Shown here: positions 1 to 8,325 of the stretch, piece after piece
How positions within the stretch are numbered: the first letter of the stretch is position 1
How the letters are laid out: every line of letters starts with the position of its first letter
DNA from: Terriglobia bacterium
GTDB lineage: Bacteria; Acidobacteriota; Terriglobia; JAIQFV01
Length of the DNA stretch: 64,000 nucleotides
NCBI GenBank assembly: GCA_020073085.1
Contig: JAIQFV010000008.1
Coordinates: forward strand, 186,001-250,000
Reading direction: 5' to 3'
Made by a program: the position numbers and the translations under genes
Notes under the pieces: generated by a model
What the model was told of the DNA's origin: nothing
The model's database searches: none
The model's input: the letters and a program-made list of their open reading frames with translations, nothing else

Positions 1-138
1 CCTGAAGTATTCCTCGACGCGATCTCGAATCTCCATCTGAAAACTATTGTCCTTGCCGAATTTCAGATTCCGGCCGGTGTCCAGCTCTTGAATCGTGACG
101 TCCTTAACAATGGCTCCAATATCAGCCTTCTGTATCAT
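1..138 (-). CDS. Partial hypothetical protein, N-terminal 46 residues
   Basis: A reading frame starts with ATG at 138 on the minus strand and stays open to the window edge, so only the first 46 residues are visible (MIQKADIGAIVKDVTIQEL and onward, ending near VEEYFR). An in-frame TGA lies five codons before the ATG, which fixes the start region. The residues have normal coding composition with alternating charged and hydrophobic positions, but I recognise no family. The rest of the gene lies outside the window. Confidence 0.55.
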   Translation of the reverse strand, partial: MIQKADIGAIVKDVTIQELDTGRNLKFGKDNSFQMEIRDRVEEYFR

Positions 139-369
139 GACGACGCCTTTCAATCATTCGCGGATTTCGAGCGCGCGACTCTTATTTCCATCTACTGCAA
201 CAGGAATCAATACAACTTCATTGAACCTTCCAATCAGATTACCACGGTCAAGGGACGTCCAATTTGTTACTTTCCTTCGAACATCCAGCCGCCGACCAAC
301 TTAAATGCTGCCCCTCTTTTGAATAGTCCGGGAGGATATCCTGGCCGAAGGTAGAATCTGTTGTCCTCG

Positions 370-939
370 TTATAATACACCCGGAAGAAGACGCTTTGTC
401 CTGGCGCAATAGGCTGCATATGAATCGCCCAGCGCCTGACAAAGGGCGTCTTCCTCCTTTGAGATGCGATTCAGAACAGCGAGTGTGATGGGCACAACGA
501 TTGTACCTAGGCTAAGCCAGTTTGCAAAGGAAACTCCTAAACCAAGGAAAGCCATGAGCAATCCCGCGTATGAGGGGTGCCGGATGTACTTGTAGAGACC
601 ACGATCCACCAGGGCATGATCACGGTGTATGGCGACATCGACGGTAAATAATCGGCCTAGAGTGACAATCGATGACCAGCGTATCGCCAGTCCGCTGAGG
701 AGAAGGACCAGGGCCAATACACGGTAAATCGTCAGCGATCCATGAAGGCGCCCGATCCCGATCGACTGGAAAACGATGGCCAGGCCGACCGATACCCCGA
801 TGACAAACCAGAGAAGGCGCAGCGAGCCCCGGTCTTCTGACCGCGTCGAGCCCCGGTCGGCCCGCTTCCAGAATCCCAGGCTGATCTCTGAAACCGGAAA
901 AAGTATAGCGATGATCCAAAGAAGTGCTGTCAAACCCAT
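370..939 (-). CDS. Isoprenylcysteine carboxylmethyltransferase-family membrane protein
   Basis: A 189-residue integral membrane protein with about four hydrophobic segments (near residues 1-20, 42-62, 70-95 and 127-157). The SAM-binding signature of the ICMT/phospholipid methyltransferase superfamily is visible as RHPSY at 120-124, followed by an acidic pair near 162 and a GDSYAAY segment at 171-177, which is the usual order in this fold. The family methylates small thiols, lipids or prenylcysteines at the membrane; the substrate here cannot be told. A second, unrelated-in-detail member of the same superfamily lies at 1802-2527 on the same strand. The ATG sits just after a GGGGGTAGG stretch that could act as ribosome binding site. 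Confidence 0.8.
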   Translation of the reverse strand: MGLTALLWIIAILFPVSEISLGFWKRADRGSTRSEDRGSLRLLWFVIGVSVGLAIVFQSIGIGRLHGSLTIYRVLALVLLLSGLAIRWSSIVTLGRLFTVDVAIHRDHALVDRGLYKYIRHPSYAGLLMAFLGLGVSFANWLSLGTIVVPITLAVLNRISKEEDALCQALGDSYAAYCARTKRLLPGVL

Positions 940-940
940 C

Positions 941-1057
941 CTACCCCCAACTCCCCGTCAGCCCCTCCGCGTTGCCGTAGCCTTTCACGAAAGCCGCGTC
1001 CAGAGTATAGCCCTGGACGGGGTTCCGAACAAGATTCGCTCGACCCGCTTTATTCAT
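941..1057 (-). CDS. Possible 38-residue small ORF directly upstream of the ICMT-like gene
   Basis: ATG at 1057 opens a 38-codon frame whose TAG stop is one base before the ATG of the downstream methyltransferase-like gene, so translation could be coupled. The peptide has a plausible composition (for example the segment NPVQGYTLDAAF) but no recognised family, no clear ribosome binding site and no conservation data. It may equally be chance or the tail of a decayed gene. Confidence 0.18.
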   Translation of the reverse strand: MNKAGRANLVRNPVQGYTLDAAFVKGYGNAEGLTGSWG

Positions 1058-1181
1058 CCCGACTACCCAACGGCCGGCACGGCACACCGCCGCGCGCTCT
1101 CTACCCTCCCCCAAAACGGACCGGATTCAAGCACGGTTAGAATTCCCCCGGCCCGGGATCTGCTATCAGTCGAACTTCTCA

Positions 1182-1601
1182 TCAATTCGCCATTTTGATG
1201 ACGGAAAGCTTTTCAATGTTACGAACATCCTCCGCACTTCTCACTTTAAGCCGCACTCCCCTGCCCTCCGCATACTTCGTTGCGCTGTCAATGACCTTCA
1301 GAACAGAGACAGGCAAATCATTGTGATGCGAGGCCTCCACGGCCCTTTCACCCAGGGCGAAGGAGGCCAGGAAGTACCCCTTGCAGGGTGTCATGTAGAG
1401 CACAGTTCTCATCTCTTGCCGGAGCCGGAGCCCCCATCCCGATTTCTTGCTCGAGAATCCCCAGTCAACTGAGAGCGGGGAAAATCGAGCTCCGATGCGT
1501 TTCTTCAATTCATTCCAATGGACAAACGCCTTTCCGAGTGTTGTCCTGAGTTGATCCTCTTGGGGCAGTTTGGACTTGTCGTCAAATGCGCTCAATGCCA
1601 T
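1182..1601 (-). CDS. DUF3788 family protein
   Basis: A 139-residue soluble protein that matches what I know of the DUF3788 family: small size, an early W-x-E-L segment (residues 29-32), a conserved central SVDWGFSSKKSGW block and the following CKGYFLASFALGERA segment. The biochemical role of the family is unknown; members often sit near small stress or antibiotic-resistance-like genes. The start is well supported because a perfect AAGGAGGT lies five bases before the ATG at 1601. It stands alone, with about 200 bp on its upstream side, and is part of the minus-strand accessory run at the left of the window. Confidence 0.75.
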   Translation of the reverse strand: MALSAFDDKSKLPQEDQLRTTLGKAFVHWNELKKRIGARFSPLSVDWGFSSKKSGWGLRLRQEMRTVLYMTPCKGYFLASFALGERAVEASHHNDLPVSVLKVIDSATKYAEGRGVRLKVRSAEDVRNIEKLSVIKMAN

Positions 1602-1801
1602 TTTCTACCTCCTTGAGTTTTTTCCCCATATTTGTGGTGGTAACTTTCGGAACGGGGTTTGATGGAGACCCAATGGAAGATGCAGCGACTAATACTCATC
1701 AAGAATATTGGAAGCTTCGATGGGTCGGGTAAGGGTATGCTGTTTTGCCGTCCATGGTTACGGCAAGCCTCCGGTCGCCCGTCGCGGACCATTTCCCCTC
1801 T

Positions 1802-2527
1802 TCATGGGACCGCTGGCGGCCCCTGCCAAGCTGTCAAGCGGGGTATCAGCATGGGCACATGAGCGCAATAAAGGCCATAATCCGCTCCGAGCTCCCGGCG
1901 GAGGTTTCCTTCTTCGAACCTGACCCCAATGAGGAGATACAGAGTTCCGAGAAATGCAAATTCCAGGTGTCCGAAGGTCATCACGGGTCCGATCCAAAAA
2001 ACGGCGAGCAAGGCGAAGTACATCGGGTGTCGACAGTAACCATAAGGCCCTTTCACCGACAACGCTGGAGGGCTCTTGGGTCTTCCGGCGATCGATCTCT
2101 CAATCTGCCGTAACCCCAGGAATTCAAGGTAATCAAAGCATGAAGCGACGTAGAACAGTCCAAGGATTGAGGCGAAGTAGACCCCCGTCAAAAACCAGGA
2201 GACCGGGCCCCTGGCATGCCAAAGTTCTCCCGTCACAGGACGCCAGAAGAGGAGCAGCAGGGCGAGCGTTACCCCACTAAGAATAACGTAGGCGATCCGG
2301 ATGAATGCCTCTCCCACGACCCGTGAGAGGATCTTCTTGGGGCCCTCCCTGGCGAGAAGGCTATGTATGCCGGCGAAGGCGGCAAAGAGAACGGCGTTCG
2401 ACAAGGCATCCCCTGCATCGCCATGACCGCGCATTCCAAAATGGATGAAACAGAACATCAACAGCAAAGGTACGTCAGTCAACACCCGCGTCATCACAGC
2501 CAGGATGTAATAACTCCCTCGAGTCAT
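1802..2527 (-). CDS. NnrU/methanethiol S-methyltransferase-like membrane methyltransferase
   Basis: A 241-residue membrane protein with about six hydrophobic segments. Two signatures place it in the NnrU/MddA branch of the isoprenylcysteine methyltransferase superfamily: a GIHSLLAR segment at 53-60 and the SAM-binding RHPMY at 166-170, with a C-terminal E-x-x-L-x-x-x-x-G-x-x-Y segment. MddA enzymes methylate methanethiol to dimethyl sulfide, but the superfamily is broad and I do not assign that reaction. The frame is open for 111 further codons upstream, but I place the start at the ATG at 2527 because GGAGG lies eight bases before it and the upstream stretch overlaps the LysE gene and looks non-coding. 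Confidence 0.75.
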   Translation of the reverse strand: MTRGSYYILAVMTRVLTDVPLLLMFCFIHFGMRGHGDAGDALSNAVLFAAFAGIHSLLAREGPKKILSRVVGEAFIRIAYVILSGVTLALLLLFWRPVTGELWHARGPVSWFLTGVYFASILGLFYVASCFDYLEFLGLRQIERSIAGRPKSPPALSVKGPYGYCRHPMYFALLAVFWIGPVMTFGHLEFAFLGTLYLLIGVRFEEGNLRRELGADYGLYCAHVPMLIPRLTAWQGPPAVP

Positions 2528-2718
2528 TCGCCATGCCTCCGCAAGCCACCCCACCACGAGCAGCACATCAACTGGCAGGAGCGACGGGCTCCGACCCCGA
2601 CCTGGGTTCGCGCCCAATTGACGACCACAACAAGGTGCATATCCGAAATCAAACCGGTCGAATTCCAGAGAGGCAGCGTTTGTGGTCAGCTCCGACCCAT
2701 GCCGGAGCATCGCATGTC

Positions 2719-3336
2719 TCACTTGAAGAACGCAGTCGAAAGTGAGTAAAGCCCGAAAATGAAGATGACACCCCCTGATACTCGATTCACGATCTGCATC
2801 CAGCCGGAACTGACTCGTGTCTGAAACAGGGCGACACCGCTGCTCAACATCAGCCACCAAAAAGCCGACCCGATGAACACCCCGGCAACCAACGCCCCCG
2901 CAGCGAAGTAATCGGGGGATGCTCCCAACCCGAAACCGGCAAACACGGCCACGAACGACAGAATGGTCATCGGGTTGGTGAGCGTGAGGAACAGCGTGGA
3001 ACCGTATGCTGAAACTATCCCGCTCCCGCGAGCCTCCACAGCCTGTCCCTCCGGCTTACTGGTGAAAGTACGAACGCCGAGGTAGCAGAGGAAGAAGCCG
3101 CCCAAAAGCCCCAGCCACACCCTTTGGCCGACAAGAAAGCTCGAAATTGCAGTGAGACCGAAACCTGCAATTGCGCCGTAGGCCGCGTCGGCAGTCGCTG
3201 CGCCCAAACCCGTGGCCAACCCAATCAAACGACCTTCGGCCAAAGAGCGCCGGATGCAGAGCACACCAATCGGACCCACGGGCGCCGCGATAGAGAACCC
3301 GATGGCCATTCCTTTGAGCATGAAATGGAACGTCAT
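2719..3336 (-). CDS. LysE/RhtB family amino-acid exporter
   Basis: A 205-residue inner-membrane protein of usual family length with about six membrane segments. The N-terminal block GMAIGFSIAAPVGPIG contains the P-x-G-P signature of LysE/RhtB translocators, and the next segment with G-L-G-A-A-x-A-D is also typical. The family exports amino acids such as lysine, threonine, homoserine lactones or leucine; the substrate cannot be read from sequence. A possible partner regulator of the LysG type is not present nearby. The ATG at 3336 has no strong ribosome binding site. Confidence 0.85.
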   Translation of the reverse strand: MTFHFMLKGMAIGFSIAAPVGPIGVLCIRRSLAEGRLIGLATGLGAATADAAYGAIAGFGLTAISSFLVGQRVWLGLLGGFFLCYLGVRTFTSKPEGQAVEARGSGIVSAYGSTLFLTLTNPMTILSFVAVFAGFGLGASPDYFAAGALVAGVFIGSAFWWLMLSSGVALFQTRVSSGWMQIVNRVSGGVIFIFGLYSLSTAFFK

Positions 3337-3413
3337 GATTCAGTGCCGTCAGCCGAGATAGAATTCAGCAGAAAGTAAAGCGAGTTGCCGGAGTCGTCAG
3401 GATTGCATGCCGG

Positions 3414-3857
3414 TCAGGCGATCTCATCTGCAGTGCTGCCCACGATCTTGACCGCCCCGATGGCGAGTAACGCCTCCAACATATTGGCAGCACCGCCATG
3501 CTCCACGATGCGTCCATTCATGACCCGATCGAGGTTGACCCCGGTGATCGTCACCGCCTTGCCGGTCGGAGCTATCCCCAGCCAGACTCCCCGATGCGTT
3601 CCCCGGGCGGTGATCCGCGTCGCAACCCAATCCCCCTCGGCAATTTGTTGCTCCACGGTGAGAATCAGGTCGGGGTAGGTCTGCCGCACGCCGAGCACGT
3701 GAGCGCGCATCGAATCCAACCCCACCGCTTTGCCTGTCGGGTCGTTCGATTCGCGGCAAGCGGACGAGACAAAATCTTCAAGGGCGTCGACCTTTCCGGT
3801 GTTGATGACTTCCTCAATGAACCGGCGGACGACCCGCTTGTTGTCTTCGACGGTCAC
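3414..3857 (-). CDS. SnoaL-like ester cyclase family protein
   Basis: A 147-residue protein of the NTF2-like SnoaL polyketide-cyclase group, annotated in most genomes as ester cyclase. The evidence is the start NKRVVRRFIEEVINTGK, the central D-P-x-G region, DLILTVEQQIAEGDWVATR, and the GTHRGVWLGIAPTGK block that is nearly diagnostic. These stand-alone domains bind small ligands or catalyse aldol-type reactions; the substrate is unknown. The start is GTG at 3857, which overlaps the TGA of a broken DUF1697 frame and uses the GGAGG inside that fragment as its ribosome binding site (four bases spacing). This gene therefore now depends on the remnant for its translation signal. Confidence 0.8.
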   Translation of the reverse strand: MTVEDNKRVVRRFIEEVINTGKVDALEDFVSSACRESNDPTGKAVGLDSMRAHVLGVRQTYPDLILTVEQQIAEGDWVATRITARGTHRGVWLGIAPTGKAVTITGVNLDRVMNGRIVEHGGAANMLEALLAIGAVKIVGSTADEIA

Positions 3858-3964
3858 TGTGCCTCCGAAGATTGGACCCGCTCGAAGAGTCGGCCCAGTT
3901 GGTCCATCTGGACGGTGTGACCGCCGACATTAACCGCTCCAAGGAATGCAATATATCGCGGCAT
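3854..3964 (-). pseudogene. DUF1697 N-terminal fragment (truncated)
   Basis: ATG at 3964 opens 36 codons that read MPRYIAFLGAVNVGGHTVQM and then DQLGRLFERVQSSEAQ before TGA at 3856-3854. The start, with its A-F-L-x-A-x-N-V-G-G motif, is characteristic of DUF1697 proteins, which are normally about 180 residues long; only the first fifth is left here. An AGGA lies eight bases before the ATG. No further DUF1697 residues were found downstream, where the ester cyclase begins at once, so the likely history is deletion or recombination that joined a cyclase gene to the stub. Confidence 0.7.
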
Positions 3965-4016
3965 GGTGGTGATCCTCTTGGGGGGGAAAGCTGCAGTTTG
4001 ACGAACGCGTCACCCG

Positions 4017-4175
4017 TCAGAACGACCGACTCGCCCGGCAGCCTGTTACGCCGCCCCCCTTCGCTTGGTAGAACCAGGTTGAAAAAGGCAGGAAGGCAAC
4101 GATTAGAGCTAGCAAAGTTCGCCACGGGCGCACCCAAGATTGAGAAAAGGTCGCCATTTCGAATGTCCTTCTCAT
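4017..4175 (-). CDS. Possible 52-residue membrane peptide
   Basis: In the 300-bp gap between the DinB-like gene and the DUF1697 stub, ATG at 4175 opens 52 codons with one hydrophobic stretch (TLLALIVAFLPFSTWFY) after a basic start. This has the look of a single-pass membrane peptide, but there is no good ribosome binding site and no known relative. The rest of the gap shows nothing recognisable. Confidence 0.15.
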   Translation of the reverse strand: MRRTFEMATFSQSWVRPWRTLLALIVAFLPFSTWFYQAKGGGVTGCRASRSF

Positions 4176-4268
4176 GAAGCGAAGCCTTACGGACACAAAG
4201 ACTCAGCCGACGGGCATCCCGGCCCACGATGGGTAGCGTCGGCCCGGTAACCGGCGCAAGTGCATGCA

Positions 4269-4805
4269 CTACTGCGGTGCTTCTGCGGCAGGGACGTCGG
4301 GCCAATTCGCCGCCGGCCGACCGAGCCACACCCACGCGATGTAGTCCACCAAGGGTGGTTCGCCTCCAATCTGCCGGAGGCGCGCGTTGATTTGTCCCCG
4401 GTGATAAAGGCTGTGCAGGGCGACCTGCAGCATCGTCTCCGCGATCGTCGTCGTTTCCGCCGGGCGGCCAAGGACCCGCTCGACCATCGTCGCCCAAGGG
4501 ACCGGCATCGGCTCTGAAATCTTATCGTCGCTCAAAGTTCCAAGATGGGCGAAAGCCTCGCTGTAATAGCCCTGTCCCCAGAACATGAGTGATTGTACCT
4601 CATCGAACGTTGGATAGGGAGTCTCGCGGGGCTCACCTCGCCATGTGCGCAGGAACGCCCTCTGAACCATGTGCAGGTGATAAAAGTACTCTTTGAGTTT
4701 TGTGTCCGCTGGCCCGCCTCCGGATTTGAACACCGATGTCCACACCGCGGCATCTGCCCATTCCATGTGTTGGTAGAGATCAATAAGCGTACTTAGATTC
4801 ACCAT
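4269..4805 (-). CDS. DinB/DfsB-fold family protein
   Basis: A 178-residue protein of the DinB/YfiT four-helix-bundle superfamily. The N-terminal helix LYQHMEWADAAVWTSV, the middle FYHLHMVQRAFLRTW segment and the later LHSLYHRGQINARLR segment supply the three histidines (in H-M-E-W, H-L-H-x-V and S-L-Y-H-R-G-Q) that usually bind a divalent metal. Family members include mycothiol- and bacillithiol-linked transferases and DNA-damage-induced proteins; no specific reaction is assigned. I start at ATG 4805, where GGGAG lies six bases upstream; an earlier ATG at 4910 adds 35 low-complexity residues without a binding site. Confidence 0.8.
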   Translation of the reverse strand: MVNLSTLIDLYQHMEWADAAVWTSVFKSGGGPADTKLKEYFYHLHMVQRAFLRTWRGEPRETPYPTFDEVQSLMFWGQGYYSEAFAHLGTLSDDKISEPMPVPWATMVERVLGRPAETTTIAETMLQVALHSLYHRGQINARLRQIGGEPPLVDYIAWVWLGRPAANWPDVPAAEAPQ

Positions 4806-5042
4806 GACTGTCTCCCCATGGAGGTTTTTATATAGAGATCCTGGCCCCGTTTTCGCTCTTCCTGGATACCGAGGTCCTGGCTCGTGCGTCCGCAACCTCG
4901 TTATTCCCACTCTTCAAGTCACTGTTACGTTCAAGCGGTCGAAAAACTGGCAGTCGCGTTGAACTGTGTGAGTGGGTCAAGGCCGGATGGGGGTTAGCCG
5001 AAACGTGAGGTCGGGAAGCTCCTTGGAGCCCCTGCATCCCAT

Positions 5043-5858
5043 TCATGCCAGGAGATGGAACCGCATAAACGCCAGTATTTGTCTGATGATCTCGCGCGAT
5101 GTTTCGCTGTCATCCACCAAGTCGAAGGCATGGGGAGCTTGGGGATGATTCACGAAGGTGAGGGGCAGATTGCGAACCAACGCCCTTGCCAAAAAAAGGT
5201 CCATCGTTTCGTTCAGGTGAGGAGATTCGTCCTGGCCTGCTCTCACCAGGAACAGAGGCGTATCGTGTGGAAGGTCATCAACTGATTTCCCCATGCACGG
5301 GTTGACGAATCCAAATCTTCTGGCCGCCTCCGATACGCCGGCAAACCCTTCGAGGTCGAGGGTGAGCCCATAGCACAACACGGCGCATTTCAGGGAGTGC
5401 CCGGCATCCTGCATTAGAAGCGACAGTGCCATCGGAACATTACCAGAACATGCCCACAAGCCGATCCTGTCTTCGTTGATTCTCAACGATGCGGCATTCT
5501 GCTGAATATATTGAAGCAACGACTGGGCATCTGCTACGGGCTCTCTAGTCGTGTAGGTGATGGCCACCAACCCCGAGGCAGCCGCCAGTTGTGCCCAGGA
5601 GATGTACGATCCCATCTCTTTGAGTTTGCAGCCCAGCATCTTCTGAAATCCCAGATCAGAATATCCGGACACAAAGACGACAGCCGGCGTCCGGGCCGCA
5701 TTTGTCCCATCCGGTGGAGAATAGATATCCATTGTGAGTACGCCCGCCTCAGCGGCTCGATATACCACGTCCCGTCGAATGGTCACGGCGTCCATGCCGG
5801 GTATCCGGTAAATCACCTTCTTCTTCGCTATGTCACCTGCTCGAACGTCCTGACTCAT
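5043..5858 (-). CDS. Alpha/beta hydrolase, dienelactone-hydrolase-like
   Basis: A 271-residue protein with an alpha/beta hydrolase layout: an oxyanion-loop region FVSGYSDLGF, a nucleophile elbow IGLWACSGNVPMAL, an acid AGQDE and a histidine in HPQAPHAFDL near the C-terminus. The PHAF segment is typical of dienelactone hydrolase and related carboxyl esterases. The elbow is A-C-S-G-N rather than the usual G-x-S-x-G. There is no signal peptide, so the protein is probably cytoplasmic. The ATG at 5858 is preferred over a TTG eight codons earlier because AAAGGTG lies eight bases upstream of it. Confidence 0.78.
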   Translation of the reverse strand: MSQDVRAGDIAKKKVIYRIPGMDAVTIRRDVVYRAAEAGVLTMDIYSPPDGTNAARTPAVVFVSGYSDLGFQKMLGCKLKEMGSYISWAQLAAASGLVAITYTTREPVADAQSLLQYIQQNAASLRINEDRIGLWACSGNVPMALSLLMQDAGHSLKCAVLCYGLTLDLEGFAGVSEAARRFGFVNPCMGKSVDDLPHDTPLFLVRAGQDESPHLNETMDLFLARALVRNLPLTFVNHPQAPHAFDLVDDSETSREIIRQILAFMRFHLLA

Positions 5859-5882
5859 GTGTGCTTCACCTTTTCCCGACAA

Positions 5883-6419
5883 TGATCACGTTTCAGCAGC
5901 GGCGCGCCACATGTTCCGCCTCGCGGAATCTGGCGCTCGCGCAGATGGAGTCATCTCTTCTTACTCTCGTCAGCGTGCCGTTGTCACGGCCATCAGAAGT
6001 CGACCTTCTTCGCCGATGCGCTTCCCGCGGTCGAGCCTCGGAACCCACATCCCATACCGCCCTGAATGACGAGATGAACGGTCAGGCCTCAGCCACCGTC
6101 GGCTGCACACCGGTCTAGCTACCGCCCTACGCCCGCACTCGACAAAGAGGAGCACCGTGCAACTGAACTTCTTTACTTGTGGCGGACGATGCCATCGGCC
6201 GCGTCCATCGGATTCCTGTCAATGTCCAAAAGTCCCGGTCTTTGAGGAGAAACCAATTCAGAAGAAGTCGTCATCCCTGCCAAGCTGGCCGAACCGAGAA
6301 CCGTCCCTGAATCGTGCCGATCCTCGTTCAGTCTTCCAACGGCTGGCATGGTACGGGTGAATCTGCTTCTCTCCGAATGAGATGCACGCTCGGGTAGTGC
6401 GCTCCCAAACCCCAGCAAA
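5883..6419. other. Gap of about 540 bp without a supported gene
   Basis: All frames on both strands were examined. Open frames of 60-80 codons exist but have no ribosome binding site, no recognisable motif and GC-rich shadow-like composition. The region follows the 3' end of a membrane gene that looks truncated (6420-6707), so it may contain decayed coding DNA, although no zinc-protease motif or other missing domain could be read here. Confidence 0.4.
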
Positions 6420-6707
6420 TCACCTTTCGGTGGCTAGTGCATCGATCTTCAAGGTCCAGAGATCGTGGACCAACGCAGTCACCGGGCTGACGCGCGTCAC
6501 CGACAGCAACCCCCTCTTCCATTCGAGCAGGAAGATCGCCGACATGGCCACGGCGCTGATGAGGGTGCCAACGGCAAGATTGATGAACGGACGACGATCC
6601 AGGCCAAACCCCAGCGCCGTCCCGATCGAAACGCCGCGTCTGCGCAGAGACCACACGCGATAACCCGCGAGCAGTACAGCGCCAACAATGATCATTAGTT
6701 TCCACAT
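6420..6707 (-). CDS. Small two-TM membrane protein, possibly a truncated CPBP-type protein
   Basis: Ninety-five residues with one N-terminal hydrophobic segment, a basic linker and a second segment (FINLAVGTLISAVAMSAIF). The block FGLDRRPFINLAVG followed by a long hydrophobic helix is reminiscent of the N-terminal part of CPBP-family intramembrane proteases, which are usually 250-300 residues long and carry E-E-x-x-x-R further on; those residues are absent here and not found downstream. It could therefore be a broken gene, or simply a small unknown membrane protein. Three consecutive start codons (TTG, ATG, ATG) exist; ATG 6707 is seven bases from GAGG. Confidence 0.5.
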   Translation of the reverse strand: MWKLMIIVGAVLLAGYRVWSLRRRGVSIGTALGFGLDRRPFINLAVGTLISAVAMSAIFLLEWKRGLLSVTRVSPVTALVHDLWTLKIDALATER

Positions 6708-6820
6708 CATCAAACCTCAGGAGGATCCGCCCGGGGCCTGAGGCTCCCCCGCGGGGCCCCCCCGCACGGGTTCCAAAGCAGTTCAGGCCCAGCGTGGCTG
6801 CCGCCGGATCCAGCCGGCCG

Positions 6821-7195
6821 TCAGACAGCTCCGATCCTCGCCCTGCGAGACCAATACCACAACAGAAGAAACAGGAATCCGGGTGCTGCGAACGCCAACC
6901 ATGCCCAGCCCTTTGGGAACGCGCCCGCGGTTGTCCAGTGAACCATGTAGAACGCCAGCAGGCTTCCGACCGTTATGCCCCCCCCGAGGCCCTCCCTCCA
7001 CCACGCCAGGATCATCCCCACCGAGATCCCGATCGGGAACAACAGAACCCCGAGCCACTCGCTATACCCGGAGGGGTTGAAGCCTTCTCCGATAATGAAG
7101 GCCAATACCAGGGCAACGCTGACAACACTCCACGCCCTTGCGGTCCATCGCAATGCCAGAACCCAGCTCTGGTGTCCGTTGATCCACTCGTTCAT
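6821..7195 (-). CDS. Four-TM membrane protein of unknown function
   Basis: A 124-residue protein with four clear hydrophobic helices (about 20-38, 46-66, 72-92 and 97-116). The loop EGFNPSGYSEWLGVLLFPIG and the following MILAWWREGLGGGITVGSLL segment occur in a widespread group of short uncharacterised membrane proteins in Acidobacteriota and Bacteroidota, as far as I remember. The function is unknown. It lies about 110 bp from the truncated membrane protein on the same strand and may share its transcript. Confidence 0.72.
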   Translation of the reverse strand: MNEWINGHQSWVLALRWTARAWSVVSVALVLAFIIGEGFNPSGYSEWLGVLLFPIGISVGMILAWWREGLGGGITVGSLLAFYMVHWTTAGAFPKGWAWLAFAAPGFLFLLLWYWSRRARIGAV

Positions 7196-7289
7196 GGATC
7201 ACCTCCGAGCAATCAAAGATGTCCCACGCTCCGCCTCTCCGCATTCTCGTTTCCATCACTTCCACGGCCAGGCGCGATCCCAAGCTTTC

Positions 7290-7922
7290 TCACTTGTTGG
7301 ACATTAGCAATTGCTGCACCCAGTGTGGGGCCTCTTTCTTCGTTTTCGAAGAGAATTGGGCGATGACGCGTCCCGTGTCGGTATCGTACAGCGCGAATGC
7401 TCCCGTCTCGTCCCCATGAGGAAATCCGTACTGCATGGCAAGGCATTTACCACCCTTCAAAAACGTCCAGCTCCATATGACGCCATACGAGGAGAAGAGG
7501 TACGTCAGCTTGTGTCCCGCCTGATATACGACGAGCTCCATAGGGCAGGGGTAGGACTGCGAACACATCATGTATTCCGCAAGCCAGCCGAGGTGTTGTC
7601 GATCATCGGCCAACTGAATGTTCGAAAAGTTGTCTTGCGTCAGAGGGTGTTCGGGGTCCCCGAAACGTCCTCTTTCCTTCGGGATCTCAACTTGGCTTCC
7701 ATCGCTGTATATGATATGAAGCGGTCCCGGACCGGATGGTGCGTCGGATTTGGAACTCTCATCCTCACTGGTGGCATAAAACCTAACGATATGCGCACCC
7801 TTCCCCGGCGTTGCGAGTCGCGTATGGACGTTTGGTGGCTTTGCAGTCGGGGTAGTTTGCGCAACGACAAATGACGGGAGCGTGTTTCCGAGAAGCAACA
7901 AAAGCAGGACGCCAGATCTCAT
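7290..7922 (-). CDS. Secreted protein of unknown function
   Basis: A 210-residue protein that begins with a classical signal peptide (MRSGVLLLLLLGNTLPSFVVA, cleavage near residue 21) and continues with a soluble domain rich in aromatic residues. The central part has LHIIYSDGSQVEIP, MMCSQSYPCPMELVVY with two cysteines close together, and FLKGGKCLAMQYGFPHGDETGAFALYD, which resembles beta-strand repeats in secreted sensor-like proteins. No family is assigned. ATG 7922 has GGAGG eight bases upstream; the longer frame from 7997 lacks such a site and would bury the signal peptide. Confidence 0.7.
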   Translation of the reverse strand: MRSGVLLLLLLGNTLPSFVVAQTTPTAKPPNVHTRLATPGKGAHIVRFYATSEDESSKSDAPSGPGPLHIIYSDGSQVEIPKERGRFGDPEHPLTQDNFSNIQLADDRQHLGWLAEYMMCSQSYPCPMELVVYQAGHKLTYLFSSYGVIWSWTFLKGGKCLAMQYGFPHGDETGAFALYDTDTGRVIAQFSSKTKKEAPHWVQQLLMSNK

Positions 7923-8325
7923 TTTGTGCGCCTCCAAATAATCACCCGTAAGCGGCTTCTTGCGGAGGGTCGGCAGTGCACTTTCGCGGCTGACCAATGT
8001 CTGGCGTATCGCCCGACGCCACGCGCTTGCTAATTCTGCTCAAGTCCCTGAGAATGCCGCTTCACCTTCCGAGCGGCTGGGCCATTTGTCTTCTTCGAGC
8101 GCCATAAACGGAGGAAGCATTCGCCCCCAAGAATAGAGGAAGACCTATTATCCCAGAATTCCGTTTCGAAGATACCATTGATAATAATCCGTCAAGCGAG
8201 GCCCTGGTTTCTGTGACCCCCGCCGCCCTGCCCGCCCGCAAAGAACGCGGACTCCCTGGTTAAGCGGGCCCTCCGGGCTTGGGACTTGGCGAAAAACATT
8301 ATCCTGGGGCATAATAGCTCGACCC
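7923..8325. other. Divergent intergenic region between secreted protein and AraC regulator
   Basis: About 400 bp separates the two divergently read genes. Apart from the sigma-70-like promoter at 8286-8315 and the ribosome binding site of the secreted protein, no gene, repeat or strong hairpin was seen. Confidence 0.5.
8286..8315 (+). promoter_or_regulatory. Sigma-70-like promoter of the AraC-type gene
   Basis: TTGGCG at 8286-8291 and CATAAT at 8310-8315 are separated by 18 bases. The ATG of the regulator is at 8326, so transcription from this promoter would start only about four or five bases before the start codon. Confidence 0.5.

Noticed and set aside
2528-2860. N-terminal extension of the NnrU-like gene by 111 codons
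   Set aside because: It overlaps the LysE gene, reads as low-probability protein, and the inner ATG at 2527 has a GGAGG at ideal spacing.
3814-4497. 227-codon minus-strand frame through the DinB gene and the DUF1697 stub
   Set aside because: It is in another frame of the DinB-like gene, is rich in Arg, Gly and Pro, and has no binding site or motif.
5883-6419. Remaining part of a CPBP-type protease after the truncated membrane gene
   Set aside because: No E-E-x-x-x-R or later His motif could be read in any minus-strand frame here.
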